DNA of 64,000 nt from Streptococcus cristatus. Its GTDB lineage: Bacteria > Bacillota > Bacilli > Lactobacillales > Streptococcaceae. Numbering within the stretch: the first letter of the stretch is position 1; the number at the start of each line of letters is the position of its first letter. The DNA lies in assembly GCF_008369405.1 (NCBI RefSeq), contig NZ_VSJJ01000004.1, positions 62,001-126,000 on the forward strand, read 5' to 3'. A program made the position numbers and the translations under genes. Below the pieces are notes generated by a model, which saw only the letters and a list, made by a program, of their open reading frames with translations, had not been told where the DNA came from and did not search any database. This document shows positions 26,851 to 36,371 of this stretch, in pieces.

Positions 26851-27678
26851 TTAAAGCTCAATTTCCATGACAATCGGTGTATGGTCTTGACGTGCACCAG
26901 AGTCAATTATAGCAGACTTGGTTACTTTGTCAGCCACGCGATTGCTGGTCAGCCAGTAGTCGATTCTCCAGCCTGTGTTGTTGATTTTAGAAGTCTTGCT
27001 GCGTTGCGCCCACCAAGTGTATTGGTTAGGGATATCGCCGTGCAAGTGGCGGAAGGTATCGGTAAAGCCTTTAGCCAGCAGGTTGGTGAAACCAGCACGC
27101 TCTTCGTCGGTAAAGCCTGGTGAACGGCGGTTGCTGGCAGGATTAGCCAAGTCGATTTCCTTGTGGGCTACATTATAATCACCAGTTGCGAGGACTGGTT
27201 TTTGTTCATCCAGTGATGCCAAGTATTCAGCGTATTTGACATCCCAGACCTGACGTTCTTCCAAGCGTTTGAGACCATCGCCAGCATTAGGTGTGTAGAC
27301 CTGAGTGACGAAGAAATTGTCAAACTCCAGCGTAATAATGCGGCCTTCGACATCCATGGTTGATGGAGCGCCGATTTCTGGGAAGGTCACGATGGGTGTT
27401 AGTTCTTTTTTGTAGAGGAACATGGTTCCAGCATAGCCCTTGCGAGCTGGCTCTTGAGACGAACGCCAAGTGTTTTCATAGCCTGGGAAGAGTTCTTCTA
27501 AAATTTCAAGGTGTTTTTTAGTCGGACCTTTAGCAGATAGCTTTGTTTCCTGAATAGCGATGATATCCGCATTTTCTGCTTGCAAGGTCTGAAGGACAGC
27601 CTGAGAGAGCTGAGCGCGGGCAGAATCACTGGTTAAGGCAGCGTTGAGAGAGTCAATGTTCCAAGAAATTAGTTTCAT
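26851..27678 (-). CDS. exoA: Exodeoxyribonuclease III (class II AP endonuclease)
   Basis: ExoA cuts DNA at abasic sites in base-excision repair. The 275-residue protein has the EEP-fold motifs MKLISWNIDSLNAAL, DIIAIQETKLS (catalytic Glu), VYTPNAGDGLKRL, ATGDYNVAHKEID (Asp/Asn) and RIDYWLTS, ending in GARQDHTPIVMEIEL with the catalytic Asp-His. Length and order match streptococcal ExoA. Confidence 0.96.
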   Translation of the reverse strand: MKLISWNIDSLNAALTSDSARAQLSQAVLQTLQAENADIIAIQETKLSAKGPTKKHLEILEELFPGYENTWRSSQEPARKGYAGTMFLYKKELTPIVTFPEIGAPSTMDVEGRIITLEFDNFFVTQVYTPNAGDGLKRLEERQVWDVKYAEYLASLDEQKPVLATGDYNVAHKEIDLANPASNRRSPGFTDEERAGFTNLLAKGFTDTFRHLHGDIPNQYTWWAQRSKTSKINNTGWRIDYWLTSNRVADKVTKSAIIDSGARQDHTPIVMEIEL

Positions 27679-27793
27679 AAAATGTCCTTTTCTAGTAGAA
27701 ATTTCCTGAGTTTATTATACCAAAAGATAGAGTTGATTTATAGCAAAGTGATTGTAAGGCTATAAAAAGGCTAGAGGATGGAGAAGTCCCCTC

Positions 27794-27821
27794 TTTCAAT
27801 CGCTTGGAAATATGATATAAT
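27794..27821 (+). promoter_or_regulatory. metG promoter
   Basis: TTTCAA (27794-27799), a 16-nt spacer and TATAAT (27816-27821) with TGA just before it (extended -10). The leader to metG is only about 40 nt, too short for a T-box. Confidence 0.6.
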
Positions 27822-27867
27822 GAAGTGTTATCAAAAAAGGTTTCATTAGCCTTGAAAGGATTAAAAA

Positions 27868-29865
27868 ATGACTACAAAACAACCGTTTTATATTACGACA
27901 CCTATTTACTACCCGTCTGGCAAGCTCCACATTGGGTCTGCCTATACGACCATTGCCTGTGATGTTTTGGCTCGCTACAAGCGCCTCATGGGCCATGATG
28001 TTTTCTATCTGACTGGTCTTGATGAGCACGGTCAAAAAATCCAGCAAAAAGCTGAGGAAGCTGGGATCAGCCCACAAGCCTATGTCGATGGCATGGCGGT
28101 TGGCGTTAAGGAGCTCTGGCAGCTCTTGGATATTTCTTACGATAAATTTATCCGAACGACCGATGACTACCATGAAAAGGTTGTGGCTGATGTTTTTGAA
28201 AAACTCTTGGCCCAAGATGATATCTACTTGGGTGAATATTCAGGCTGGTATTCTGTATCTGATGAGGAATTCTTCACAGAAAGCCAGTTGGCCGAAGTTT
28301 TCCGTGACGAAGCTGGAAATGTAACTGGCGGAATCGCGCCGTCTGGACATGAAGTGGAGTGGGTATCAGAAGAGTCTTACTTCCTGCGCCTCAGCAAGTA
28401 CCAAGACCGCTTGGTAGAATTTTTCAAATCTCATCCTGACTTCATCACTCCTGATGGTCGCCTCAATGAAATGCTGAGAAACTTCATTGAGCCAGGTTTG
28501 GAAGACCTAGCCGTATCTCGGACAACCTTTACTTGGGGAGTTCCAGTACCATCCAATCCAAAACACGTTGTCTACGTTTGGATTGATGCCCTTCTCAACT
28601 ATGCGACAGCCCTTGGCTACGGTCAGGAAGACCATGCTAACTACGATAAATTCTGGAATGGAACAGTCTTCCACATGGTGGGCAAGGACATTCTGCGTTT
28701 CCACTCTATCTACTGGCCAATCCTGCTCATGATGCTGGATATTAAGCTGCCTGACCGCTTGATTGCTCATGGCTGGTTTGTCATGAAAGATGGCAAAATG
28801 TCTAAGTCTAAGGGCAATGTGGTCTATCCTGAAATGCTGGTAGAACGCTATGGTTTGGATGCATTACGCTATTACCTCATGCGCAGTCTTCCGGTTGGAT
28901 CCGATGGAACTTTCACTCCTGAGGACTACGTAGGTCGTATCAACTATGAATTGGCCAATGACCTTGGAAATCTCCTCAACCGTACTGTTTCCATGATTAA
29001 CAAGTACTTTGACGGTCAGGTGCCAGTCTACGAAGAAAATGTGACGAACTTTGATGGGGCTCTGGCTCAGGTGGCAGCTGAGTCTATCGCTGACTACTAC
29101 AAACACATGGATGCAGTGGACTACCCACGCGCGCTGGAAGCAGTCTGGACGCTCATCTCCCGCACCAATAAATACATCGATGAAACAGCTCCTTGGGTTC
29201 TGGCTAAGGATGAAGCCAAGGTCAAAGAACTGGCAGCAGTCATGAGCCACTTGGCAGCGAGTCTTCGTGTTGTGGCGCACTTGATCGCACCTTTCATGAT
29301 GGAAACCAGCAAGGCTGTCCTCAGTCAATTGGGCTTGCCTCAAGCAGTTTCGCTAGAAAACCTAGCAATTGACCAGCTCCCAGCAGGTCTGACAGTTGTA
29401 GAAAAAGGGACACCAATCTTCCCTCGTCTAGATATGGAAGAAGAAATTGCCTATATCAAAGAACAAATGGAAGGCAACAAACCTGCTGTTGAAAAGGAAT
29501 GGAATCCAGAAGAAGTCGAGCTCAAACTCAACCGTGGTGCTATCAAGTTTGACGACTTTGATAAGGTAGAAATCCGTGTCGCAGAAGTCAAAGAGGTTTC
29601 TAAAGTTGAAGGCTCTGATAAGCTGCTTCAGTTCCGCTTGGATGCAGGAGACGGTGAGGATCGCCAAATCCTCTCTGGTATTGCTAAATACTATCCAAAT
29701 GAGCAAGAACTGGTCGGTAAGAAAGTCCAAATCGTAGCCAATCTCAAACCGCGCAAAATGATGGGCCGTATCAGTCAAGGTATGATTCTCTCAGCCGAGC
29801 ACGGCGACCAACTGACTCTCCTTACCGTGGACGAAAAAGTCCCAAATGGAAGTTTGATTGGGTAA
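27868..29865 (+). CDS. metG: Methionyl-tRNA synthetase
   Basis: The 665-residue enzyme charges tRNA-Met. The class I signature HIGH appears as KLHIGSAYT, and the second signature is [12 protein letters not shown]-terminal EMAP/Trbp111-type tRNA-binding domain (about 560-665) contains [11 protein letters not shown] and ILSAEHGD, as in other Gram-positive MetG. ATG at 27868 follows TGAAAGGATTAAAAA. It is monocistronic. Confidence 0.97.
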   Translation: MTTKQPFYITTPIYYPSGKLHIGSAYTTIACDVLARYKRLMGHDVFYLTGLDEHGQKIQQKAEEAGISPQAYVDGMAVGVKELWQLLDISYDKFIRTTDDYHEKVVADVFEKLLAQDDIYLGEYSGWYSVSDEEFFTESQLAEVFRDEAGNVTGGIAPSGHEVEWVSEESYFLRLSKYQDRLVEFFKSHPDFITPDGRLNEMLRNFIEPGLEDLAVSRTTFTWGVPVPSNPKHVVYVWIDALLNYATALGYGQEDHANYDKFWNGTVFHMVGKDILRFHSIYWPILLMMLDIKLPDRLIAHGWFVMKDGKMSKSKGNVVYPEMLVERYGLDALRYYLMRSLPVGSDGTFTPEDYVGRINYELANDLGNLLNRTVSMINKYFDGQVPVYEENVTNFDGALAQVAAESIADYYKHMDAVDYPRALEAVWTLISRTNKYIDETAPWVLAKDEAKVKELAAVMSHLAASLRVVAHLIAPFMMETSKAVLSQLGLPQAVSLENLAIDQLPAGLTVVEKGTPIFPRLDMEEEIAYIKEQMEGNKPAVEKEWNPEEVELKLNRGAIKFDDFDKVEIRVAEVKEVSKVEGSDKLLQFRLDAGDGEDRQILSGIAKYYPNEQELVGKKVQIVANLKPRKMMGRISQGMILSAEHGDQLTLLTVDEKVPNGSLIG

Positions 29866-29918
29866 CGAACTCTACTGAGAGTTGGCTTACTATTTGGTAA
29901 AAAATAGAACATAGGAAT

Positions 29919-29949
29919 AACCTCCCAGACGGAAAGTTTGGGAGGTTTT
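29919..29949 (+). terminator. Terminator of metG
   Basis: AACCTCCCA and TGGGAGGTT pair around an 11-nt loop, followed by TT. The same bases abut the mcrB start region. Confidence 0.7.
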
Positions 29950-29968
29950 GGAAAAAGGAGAAAATATT

Positions 29969-31537
29969 TTGGATACTGAAGGTATTATTGAGGATTTAAA
30001 GAAAGACTTTAGAAATTTATTGCAAGATAAAGAAATAAAAATTTCTGACGAAAAATCAAAGATTTCAAATTATAAGCGATCAGAAAATAAGCTATCAAAA
30101 TCATATTATATAAGTATTTCTCGTGAAAAACTAAAGAAACATCTACCGCTTATTCGTTTCGCTCTATTTACTTCAGAAGCTATAAAAGAGTATGCAGAAT
30201 TAGCTAACTACATAGTTATCGTGATTTTTAATACTGAGATCGTTAGTAATCGTACATATATGATTGTTACAACTAAACAAGTAAATCAATTTATTAATAA
30301 TATTAAAAAACAGGAATCGAATTTTTATTTTGAAAATAAAAGTGGTAAGTCTTATTTTTTTAGTATGACAGATGAAAATAAGACTAAAAATCTAAATGAT
30401 ATTAAGCAATTTTTGAAAAACTTGGATAATTTAGACAATGGAGAGGAGGAAAAAAATATGTCAGAAAACGAACAGATAATAACTTATAATCATGAGAAAT
30501 GTCTATCATCAGTCAACACAATCCTTTATGGTCCTCCAGGAACTGGTAAAACTTACAATTCTATCAAATATGCAGTTGATACGGTTGATGAAGATTTCAA
30601 CCAAGATGGTTCTAAGAAGTTCGAGAACTATGTTGAAAGATTTAACGACTTAAAAACGTCTGGTCGAATCACATTTACAACTTTCCACCAGTCTTACGGT
30701 TATGAAGAGTTCATTGAGGGGATTAAGCCAGTTTTAGGAGCTATTAGTGAGAAAAATGAGCTTGGCTACAAAATTTCAGATGGTGTTTTTAAAAAGTTTT
30801 GTAATAAGGCTGCTAGTGATGAGAGTAATAAATACGTTTTCATTATTGATGAAATCAACCGTGGGAATATTTCTAAAATTTTTGGAGAACTTATTACTTT
30901 GATTGAGGATTCGAAGCGTAGTGGAGAGGATGAGGCAATGTCAGTGACTCTTCCGTATTCTCAAGAAGAATTTTCTGTGCCAAAAAATGTATACATTCTA
31001 GGAACCATGAATACAGCAGACCGTTCTATCGCTCTCATGGATACAGCTCTTCGACGTCGTTTTGAATTTATTGAAATGATGCCTGAAGAAGAATTGTTGA
31101 CTGATATAGTCATCGCCAATGTTAATGTAAAAGAAATGCTTGAAACGATGAACCAACGTATTGAAGTTCTTTATGATAGAGAGCATACATTAGGGCATGC
31201 CTTCTTTATGCCACTTAAGAATAAGGAAAAAGCAACTCTCGATAAATTAGCATCTATCTTTAAAAATAAAATTATTCCATTACTTCAAGAATATTTCTAT
31301 GAAGATTACGAAAAAATTATGCTTGTTTTAGGAATTGATCCCCAAAATACAGATGCTAGTAAATTTATTTCAGTCAAAAGTAATGACGAACTATTTAAAA
31401 ATAGTCCAGATATTGATTTAAATCCTACCTATCAAATTAATGAGAAAGCATTCCAAACACCAGATAATTACATGACTATCTATGGTGGTGCTTCAAATTC
31501 GGGAGAGGCAGATGAAACCAAAGATTCTGACAGTTAG
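29969..31537 (+). CDS. mcrB: McrB-like AAA+ GTPase subunit of a type IV restriction system
   Basis: McrB binds modified DNA and powers translocation with GTP so that McrC can cut. The 522-residue protein has an N-terminal part (1-163) with no obvious relative, presumably the DNA-recognition domain, then an AAA+ domain with Walker A GPPGTGKT (188-195), Walker B FIIDEINRGN (about 294) and the McrB signature MNTADRS (about 346). The start is taken as TTG 29969 after AAAAAGGAG; TTG 29948 is the alternative. An internal ATG at 30458 has a near-perfect Shine-Dalgarno and would make a short form lacking residues 1-163. The gene is AT-rich, unlike metG, and overlaps mcrC. Confidence 0.88.
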   Translation: MDTEGIIEDLKKDFRNLLQDKEIKISDEKSKISNYKRSENKLSKSYYISISREKLKKHLPLIRFALFTSEAIKEYAELANYIVIVIFNTEIVSNRTYMIVTTKQVNQFINNIKKQESNFYFENKSGKSYFFSMTDENKTKNLNDIKQFLKNLDNLDNGEEEKNMSENEQIITYNHEKCLSSVNTILYGPPGTGKTYNSIKYAVDTVDEDFNQDGSKKFENYVERFNDLKTSGRITFTTFHQSYGYEEFIEGIKPVLGAISEKNELGYKISDGVFKKFCNKAASDESNKYVFIIDEINRGNISKIFGELITLIEDSKRSGEDEAMSVTLPYSQEEFSVPKNVYILGTMNTADRSIALMDTALRRRFEFIEMMPEEELLTDIVIANVNVKEMLETMNQRIEVLYDREHTLGHAFFMPLKNKEKATLDKLASIFKNKIIPLLQEYFYEDYEKIMLVLGIDPQNTDASKFISVKSNDELFKNSPDIDLNPTYQINEKAFQTPDNYMTIYGGASNSGEADETKDSDS

Positions 31538-32816
31538 AGAATTTCAAGGAATAAAAAAAGAAGATTTAGGAGAAATTAATTTCAACTTATTTGAGAATTT
31601 CATTGAAGAAAATTCTGGTGATGATCTTGAGGAACGATTGTCAGACTTTTTGAGGATTTCATCTCATAAAGGAGTCAAAGTTATCAAACCTCGAAATTAT
31701 GTAGGCGTTATTAACATTGATAATAAAGTTCAAATTGAGATTTTGCCTAAGGTCGATATTGGTGATGATTGTAAATTACGAAAGCTATTTCTTAAAATGT
31801 TAGCTAGTTTGAAAGAATTTAAGGGAAAGAGTTTTAAAAATGCCCAGCTCAATGATTCTAAGTTACCAATTTATGAAGTTTTTATTCAGATGTATTTGAA
31901 TGAAGTCCAAGAGTTGTTGAAAAAAGGATTAAAGTCCGATTATGTTACTTTGAAGGGGAATCTTCCTTTTTTCAAGGGGAAGTTGCTAGTTAACCAGCAT
32001 ATCAAGCAAAATATTGTCCGCAAAGATAGATTTTATATGGCATATGATGAGTTTCATATCAATCGTCCTGAAAATCGTTTGATAAAAACAACGCTTCTCA
32101 AATTGAATAAGATTTCATCAAATGGAAAAAATCAATTATTAGCAAAACGTTTGTTGGCTGAATTTGAAATGGTTAATCAGTCAACAAATATTGATAAGGA
32201 TTTTTCTCTAGTGAAAAAAGATCGTAATGCTCAGTTCTATCAAAACTTAATACATTGGTCAGAAGTTTTTCTGAAGAATAAGAGCTTTTCAACTTTTCAA
32301 GGGACTCAAAGTGTCAATGCTTTACTGTTTCCTATGGAAAAGATCTTTGAGGCATACATAGCTAAGCAGTTGAAAACTAAGTGCTCTGAATGGAAGGTAG
32401 AAACTCAGAAACGAAGTAAATATTTATTTGATATTCCGAAAAAATTTGGATTGAAACCAGATATTATTATGTCTGAACAAGATCACGATGGAATTAAGCG
32501 AGATAACAATAAATCTATTGTTCTAGACACCAAATGGAAAAAGCTGATAAGCGATTCGAGTGAAAATTATGGAATCAGTCAATCAGATATGTATCAAATG
32601 TATGCTTATGCATATAAATATGATGTTGAAGATATTATTTTAATTTATCCTAAGCATAAAGAAGTCAAGTTGGCAAGTTTTCCTTCTTACATCCAAGAAG
32701 GTCAGAAAAATGAGCATATAAAGAAAATAGTTGTAAAAGTCTTTTTATACGATTTATCGAATGAGGAAAAAAGTATAAAAGAGCTTGGAAATTTGATTAA
32801 TAAGGCTTCTGAGTAA
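31512..32816 (+). CDS. mcrC: McrC-like nuclease subunit of a type IV restriction system
   Basis: McrC joins the McrB hexamer, stimulates its GTPase and supplies the nuclease. The 434-residue product has an N-terminal beta-rich part and a C-terminal PD-(D/E)xK nuclease core: FGLKPDIIM gives the first acidic residue, then SIVLDTKWKKL gives D-x-K. ATG 31512 follows TCGGGAGAGGCAG and overlaps mcrB by 26 bp, so translation is coupled; the longer frame from 31482 is less likely. AT-rich composition matches mcrB, which suggests a transferred defence island. Confidence 0.9.
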   Translation: MKPKILTVREFQGIKKEDLGEINFNLFENFIEENSGDDLEERLSDFLRISSHKGVKVIKPRNYVGVINIDNKVQIEILPKVDIGDDCKLRKLFLKMLASLKEFKGKSFKNAQLNDSKLPIYEVFIQMYLNEVQELLKKGLKSDYVTLKGNLPFFKGKLLVNQHIKQNIVRKDRFYMAYDEFHINRPENRLIKTTLLKLNKISSNGKNQLLAKRLLAEFEMVNQSTNIDKDFSLVKKDRNAQFYQNLIHWSEVFLKNKSFSTFQGTQSVNALLFPMEKIFEAYIAKQLKTKCSEWKVETQKRSKYLFDIPKKFGLKPDIIMSEQDHDGIKRDNNKSIVLDTKWKKLISDSSENYGISQSDMYQMYAYAYKYDVEDIILIYPKHKEVKLASFPSYIQEGQKNEHIKKIVVKVFLYDLSNEEKSIKELGNLINKASE

Positions 32817-32820
32817 CATA

Positions 32821-32860
32821 AAAAGCAGGTATAGTAGTGATACTATACCTGTTTTTCTTT
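32821..32860. terminator. Terminator of mcrBC, possibly bidirectional
   Basis: CAGGTATAGTA and TACTATACCTG pair around GTGA, with an A-rich left flank and TTTTTCTTTT on the right. Confidence 0.9.
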
Positions 32861-32895
32861 TATGTTAGAGAGTTGCCAAGTGCTGTATTTATAGC

Positions 32896-34101
32896 TTATT
32901 GCTCATTGGGTTCATCTGTTTGAGCGGAATCGTTGCTTGTGAAAGGAAGATTCTTAGTGAATTCGGATAGATTTTCCTTGACCTCTTGGACAAGTTTGCT
33001 AGGATTCAGCAGGTTGATGTCGTCCTTCCAAGACTGGTAGCGCATGTCTACCAGTAGTTTGGCAAGCCGCGTCAGCATTTCCCGCTCAGGGTCTGTGAGG
33101 GCATTGGCATTTTCAAAAACAGTCAGGATTTTGTTGACATTTTCAAGTTTGGCTAGATCATTGATGGAGGTGATGCCAGCATCTAGGATTAGGCCAAAAA
33201 AGAGATCGAAAAAGTCTTTTAATTCCTCATCAGAAACGCTGTCAACCCAGTTTTTCAGAGTTTTATCTACTTGAAGGCTATCTGGATTGAGGTTGTCCAG
33301 TAGGACAAAAGTCTGGTCACTAATCTGCCAAGTGAAGGTATCGTGCTGGGCCAGACCGCCGATAGCTGTACTTTTGACAATCTGAGCCTGCTTGGGCGTT
33401 TCGAGCATCATTCCGACGATAGAGCCCTGCGGAATGTAGCGCTTTATCTTGTCTGAAATAGTCTGGTAGCCTTGACTGGTGATAACTGAATGATTCAGTC
33501 CAGGGGCATCATAGCTGTAAATACTCTGAATCCGCTCTTGAAATTCTAGCTCAATCTGACTAGCAGCGTAGGAGGCTAGATTTCCACCCTTTGAGTGACC
33601 AGTCAGGATGAACTGACCAGCTAGAGCATCCATGGCTTTTCGCAGATAATTGACTGCCGTTTTTTGAGCTGGGACCTGATCCATATAGGTCATGTGGAAG
33701 TCCTCTTTCCAGCCGATAATGGAATCATCGGTTCCGCGGAAAGTCAGGACATAGCTATCGGGCTTGATTTTGAAAATCATAGCTGCAAACTGCTTTTGAA
33801 CATCCGGGTCAATGTCATTGACATAGCCCATGAGTTTGATATTTTTAAAGCGGGTGGAGCTGGCTGCTTTTTCTAAAAGTTTCAGCCGATTTTTAGTCAC
33901 CAACATGGATAAATCCTGAGGCACCTTTTCAGCAGCTTCAAACAAGCGGCAAGTACAATCAGGGGACATCTGATTAGGCACAATCTGGTCAAAAGGCAGA
34001 TACATTATTTCCGTCAGCATCAGCATATCCAGTTCATTAAAGGGGGTGTCGTAGATACTGTCGTAAGCTACTTGGTCTAGGTAATCAAAAATTATTCCCA
34101 T
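32896..34101 (-). CDS. DUF2974/Mbeg1-like alpha/beta hydrolase (putative lipase)
   Basis: The 401-residue cytoplasmic protein starts MGIIFDYLDQVAYDS, as family members do, and has the serine-hydrolase elbow TGHSKGGNLA with the nucleophile in GHSKG, followed by YSYDAPGLN and a late QHDTF. The last 70 residues are low-complexity and acidic. The start ATG 34101 follows ATGGAGATCGAT; ATG 34113 is a possible alternative. The true substrate is unknown. Confidence 0.85.
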   Translation of the reverse strand: MGIIFDYLDQVAYDSIYDTPFNELDMLMLTEIMYLPFDQIVPNQMSPDCTCRLFEAAEKVPQDLSMLVTKNRLKLLEKAASSTRFKNIKLMGYVNDIDPDVQKQFAAMIFKIKPDSYVLTFRGTDDSIIGWKEDFHMTYMDQVPAQKTAVNYLRKAMDALAGQFILTGHSKGGNLASYAASQIELEFQERIQSIYSYDAPGLNHSVITSQGYQTISDKIKRYIPQGSIVGMMLETPKQAQIVKSTAIGGLAQHDTFTWQISDQTFVLLDNLNPDSLQVDKTLKNWVDSVSDEELKDFFDLFFGLILDAGITSINDLAKLENVNKILTVFENANALTDPEREMLTRLAKLLVDMRYQSWKDDINLLNPSKLVQEVKENLSEFTKNLPFTSNDSAQTDEPNEQ

Positions 34102-34172
34102 ATCGATCTCCATATTCTATCTTCTTACAGTATAGCATAAGTAGAGGCAAATTGTTAGAAAGGGAAAAGAAA

Positions 34173-34216
34173 AGAGCGGAAACCTGAAGATATTCTTCAG
34201 TATTTCCAGCTCTTTT
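34173..34216 (-). terminator. Terminator of the Nramp-like gene
   Basis: On the minus strand GAGCTGGAAA...TTTCCGCTC forms a long hairpin whose centre is CTGAAG/CTTCAG, followed by TTTTCTTTT. Confidence 0.8.
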
Positions 34217-34219
34217 GAT

Positions 34220-35479
34220 CTAGTAAGCTTTACCGATGAGGATGGCGTAGATAAAGAATAAAGCGAAGCCAAAGAGGAAGATCAAACCAAGGATGGAAAG
34301 ACCTTTTAGCCATTTACCCAGATGTTTATTCTCGCTCGTAACGAGGAGGTAGTTTAGGAGGGCAAAAAATGGAGTAGTCAGGAAGGAAGCAATCATGGCA
34401 AAACGAAGCATGAGGGCCACACTACCTTGGAAGAAGTAGATGATAATGCCACCGATAATGGCTGTAGCTGTCATCCAGATATGTAGAGTTTTCTGAGAAG
34501 TCTTCTCTTCATTGAGAAGGAGGCGTAGAGATTCAGCGTTTACACGAGAATAGCCATCAATAACGGTAATAACAGTACCGAAGATACAGAGAAAGGCAAT
34601 GAAAGTAATCAGAATCCGTGTCCAATCACCAAGGACAGATGCGTACATCCCAACGAATTGCTGGATGTAGGCAGCGCCAGCATCTTGAACTGGTTGACCA
34701 GTTGGATACTGGACGAGAGCTCCCATAGCGACGAAGAAGATGGCCAGAATGGCCGTACCGATATACCCAACGTTAAAGTCAAAAAGTCCGTCCGTGACAG
34801 AGATGTTGACAGATTTTCCTTTCTCAGCAGTCCAGAGGGAGTTGATTGCTGAAATCTCGATTGGAGCTGGCATCCAGCCCATCAGAGAAACGATGAAAGG
34901 TAAGGCAGCCATCTGCCAAGGTGTCTTTTCAACGAAGTCTGCTCCGTACTCAGGATGCTTGATAATAGCAACGATGACCGCAATAACGGTTGCAAAGGTT
35001 AGAGCAGACATGATCCATTTGGCAAGGCCATCAAGGAATTTATAGCCACCAAAGAGTAGCATTGCCCAGATCAGGATGATGAGGATCAGAGACCATTGAG
35101 TAATACTGAGTCCAAGGGCATTTGGAAAGGCGCTGGCGATAATGGCAGCACAGAGAATCCCGACCCCTGCTGTATTGACCAAGGCGGAGAATACATTTAA
35201 AACGAAGAAGATGCCTAAGTAGACTTTTCCTTTTTGGGCATAGCCTTCAACTAAGCTGTGACCAGTTTCTAAGGTATACTCAGCACCGAAGCGAAAGAAG
35301 GGATATTTGAAGAGGTTGGCCAAGATGACCAGTCCCATCAAAGCCCAGCCATACTTGGCGCCTGCTTGGGCAGAGGAAACAATGTGAGAGCCACCAACAG
35401 CAGCAGAGGCCATGAGGATCCCAGGACCTAGAGCTTTTAGTTTAGACTGCCAGGTAGATGTCTGAGTTTGTTCTAGCAT
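34220..35479 (-). CDS. Nramp-family transporter lacking the canonical metal-site motifs
   Basis: The 419-residue protein has about eleven membrane segments in the Nramp (LeuT-fold) arrangement. In Nramp proteins helix 1 carries DPGN and helix 6 carries MPH. Here the equivalent positions read AAVGGSHIVSS in helix 1 and MGWMPAPIEIS in helix 6, so the metal-binding Asp/Asn and Met/His pattern is not kept. It may carry a different ion or substrate. It is monocistronic, with a strong promoter at 35534-35562. Confidence 0.82.
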   Translation of the reverse strand: MLEQTQTSTWQSKLKALGPGILMASAAVGGSHIVSSAQAGAKYGWALMGLVILANLFKYPFFRFGAEYTLETGHSLVEGYAQKGKVYLGIFFVLNVFSALVNTAGVGILCAAIIASAFPNALGLSITQWSLILIILIWAMLLFGGYKFLDGLAKWIMSALTFATVIAVIVAIIKHPEYGADFVEKTPWQMAALPFIVSLMGWMPAPIEISAINSLWTAEKGKSVNISVTDGLFDFNVGYIGTAILAIFFVAMGALVQYPTGQPVQDAGAAYIQQFVGMYASVLGDWTRILITFIAFLCIFGTVITVIDGYSRVNAESLRLLLNEEKTSQKTLHIWMTATAIIGGIIIYFFQGSVALMLRFAMIASFLTTPFFALLNYLLVTSENKHLGKWLKGLSILGLIFLFGFALFFIYAILIGKAY

Positions 35480-35533
35480 AATAATCTCCTTATTATAAAA
35501 AATGAATTTTCAGACAATTCTGAATGTAGTGTT

Positions 35534-35562
35534 ATTTTATCTTTTTACTCTACTTTTGTCAA
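35534..35562 (-). promoter_or_regulatory. Promoter of the Nramp-like gene
   Basis: On the minus strand TTGACA (35562-35557), a 17-nt spacer and TAAAAT (35539-35534), about 48 nt of leader before the start codon. Confidence 0.65.
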
Positions 35563-35684
35563 CACTTCTTGAATTATTTCTTGAAATTTTCTGAAAACAA
35601 AATGAATTTCAAACTAAAAAAGTCTCTGTGATTTAAGGGAGAATTTGATATAATAGCAGTAAGAAAAATGAGTGAGGAAATGGA

Positions 35685-36371
35685 ATGCACAAGATTTTAC
35701 TGATCGAGGATGATGCGGTCATCCGTCAAATGATCAAAAAAATGCTGGAGCAGTGGGGCTATCAGGTTGTGGCGATTGAAGACTTCATGCAGGTGTTGAC
35801 GACCTTTGTCAAGGAGGAGCCCCAACTGGTGCTGATGGATATTGGCCTGCCCCTCTTTAACGGCTACCATTGGTGTCAGGAAATTCGGAAGATTTCGACG
35901 GTGCCCATTATGTTTCTGTCTTCGCGCGACCAGTCCATGGATATCGTCATGGCTATCAATATGGGCGCAGATGACTATGTGACCAAGCCCTTTGACAATA
36001 ATGTCTTTCTGGCAAAAGTTCAAAGCCTGCTGCGACGTTCATACGAGTTTGGAACGGATCAAAGCCTTTTGGAATATCAGGGCGTGATTTTAAACCTTAA
36101 ATCCATGGATTTGGTTTATGAGGGCGAGCTTGTGACGCTGACCAAGAATGAATTTCAGATCTTGCGGGTGCTCTTTGAGCATTCCGGTAGTATCGTGGCG
36201 CGTGATGACTTGATGAAGGAGCTCTGGAACAGTGATTTCTTTATCGATGACAATACCTTGTCCGTCAACGTTGCCCGCCTGCGTAAGAAGCTGGAGGAGC
36301 ACGGTCTGAAGCATTTCATTGAGACGAAAAAAGGGATAGGATACGGTTTAACCAATGGACATGCAGGATAA
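35685..36371 (+). CDS. OmpR/PhoB-type response regulator, BceR-like
   Basis: The 228-residue protein has a receiver domain (1-115, phospho-acceptor D52 in VLMDIGLP, K in VTKPFD) and a winged-helix DNA-binding domain (about 130-225) with VARDDLMKELWNSD and VARLRKKLE. It belongs with BceR/VraR-type regulators that sense antimicrobial peptides together with an ABC transporter. It overlaps the kinase gene by 17 bp. Predicted targets are the TNACA-N4-TGTAA sites at 37343, 52661 and 53254. It is preceded by an extended -10 at about 35650. Confidence 0.92.
   Translation: MHKILLIEDDAVIRQMIKKMLEQWGYQVVAIEDFMQVLTTFVKEEPQLVLMDIGLPLFNGYHWCQEIRKISTVPIMFLSSRDQSMDIVMAINMGADDYVTKPFDNNVFLAKVQSLLRRSYEFGTDQSLLEYQGVILNLKSMDLVYEGELVTLTKNEFQILRVLFEHSGSIVARDDLMKELWNSDFFIDDNTLSVNVARLRKKLEEHGLKHFIETKKGIGYGLTNGHAG

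Noticed and set aside
27822-27867. T-box leader before metG
   Set aside because: The predicted leader is about 40 nt and has no T-box sequence or terminator/antiterminator pair.
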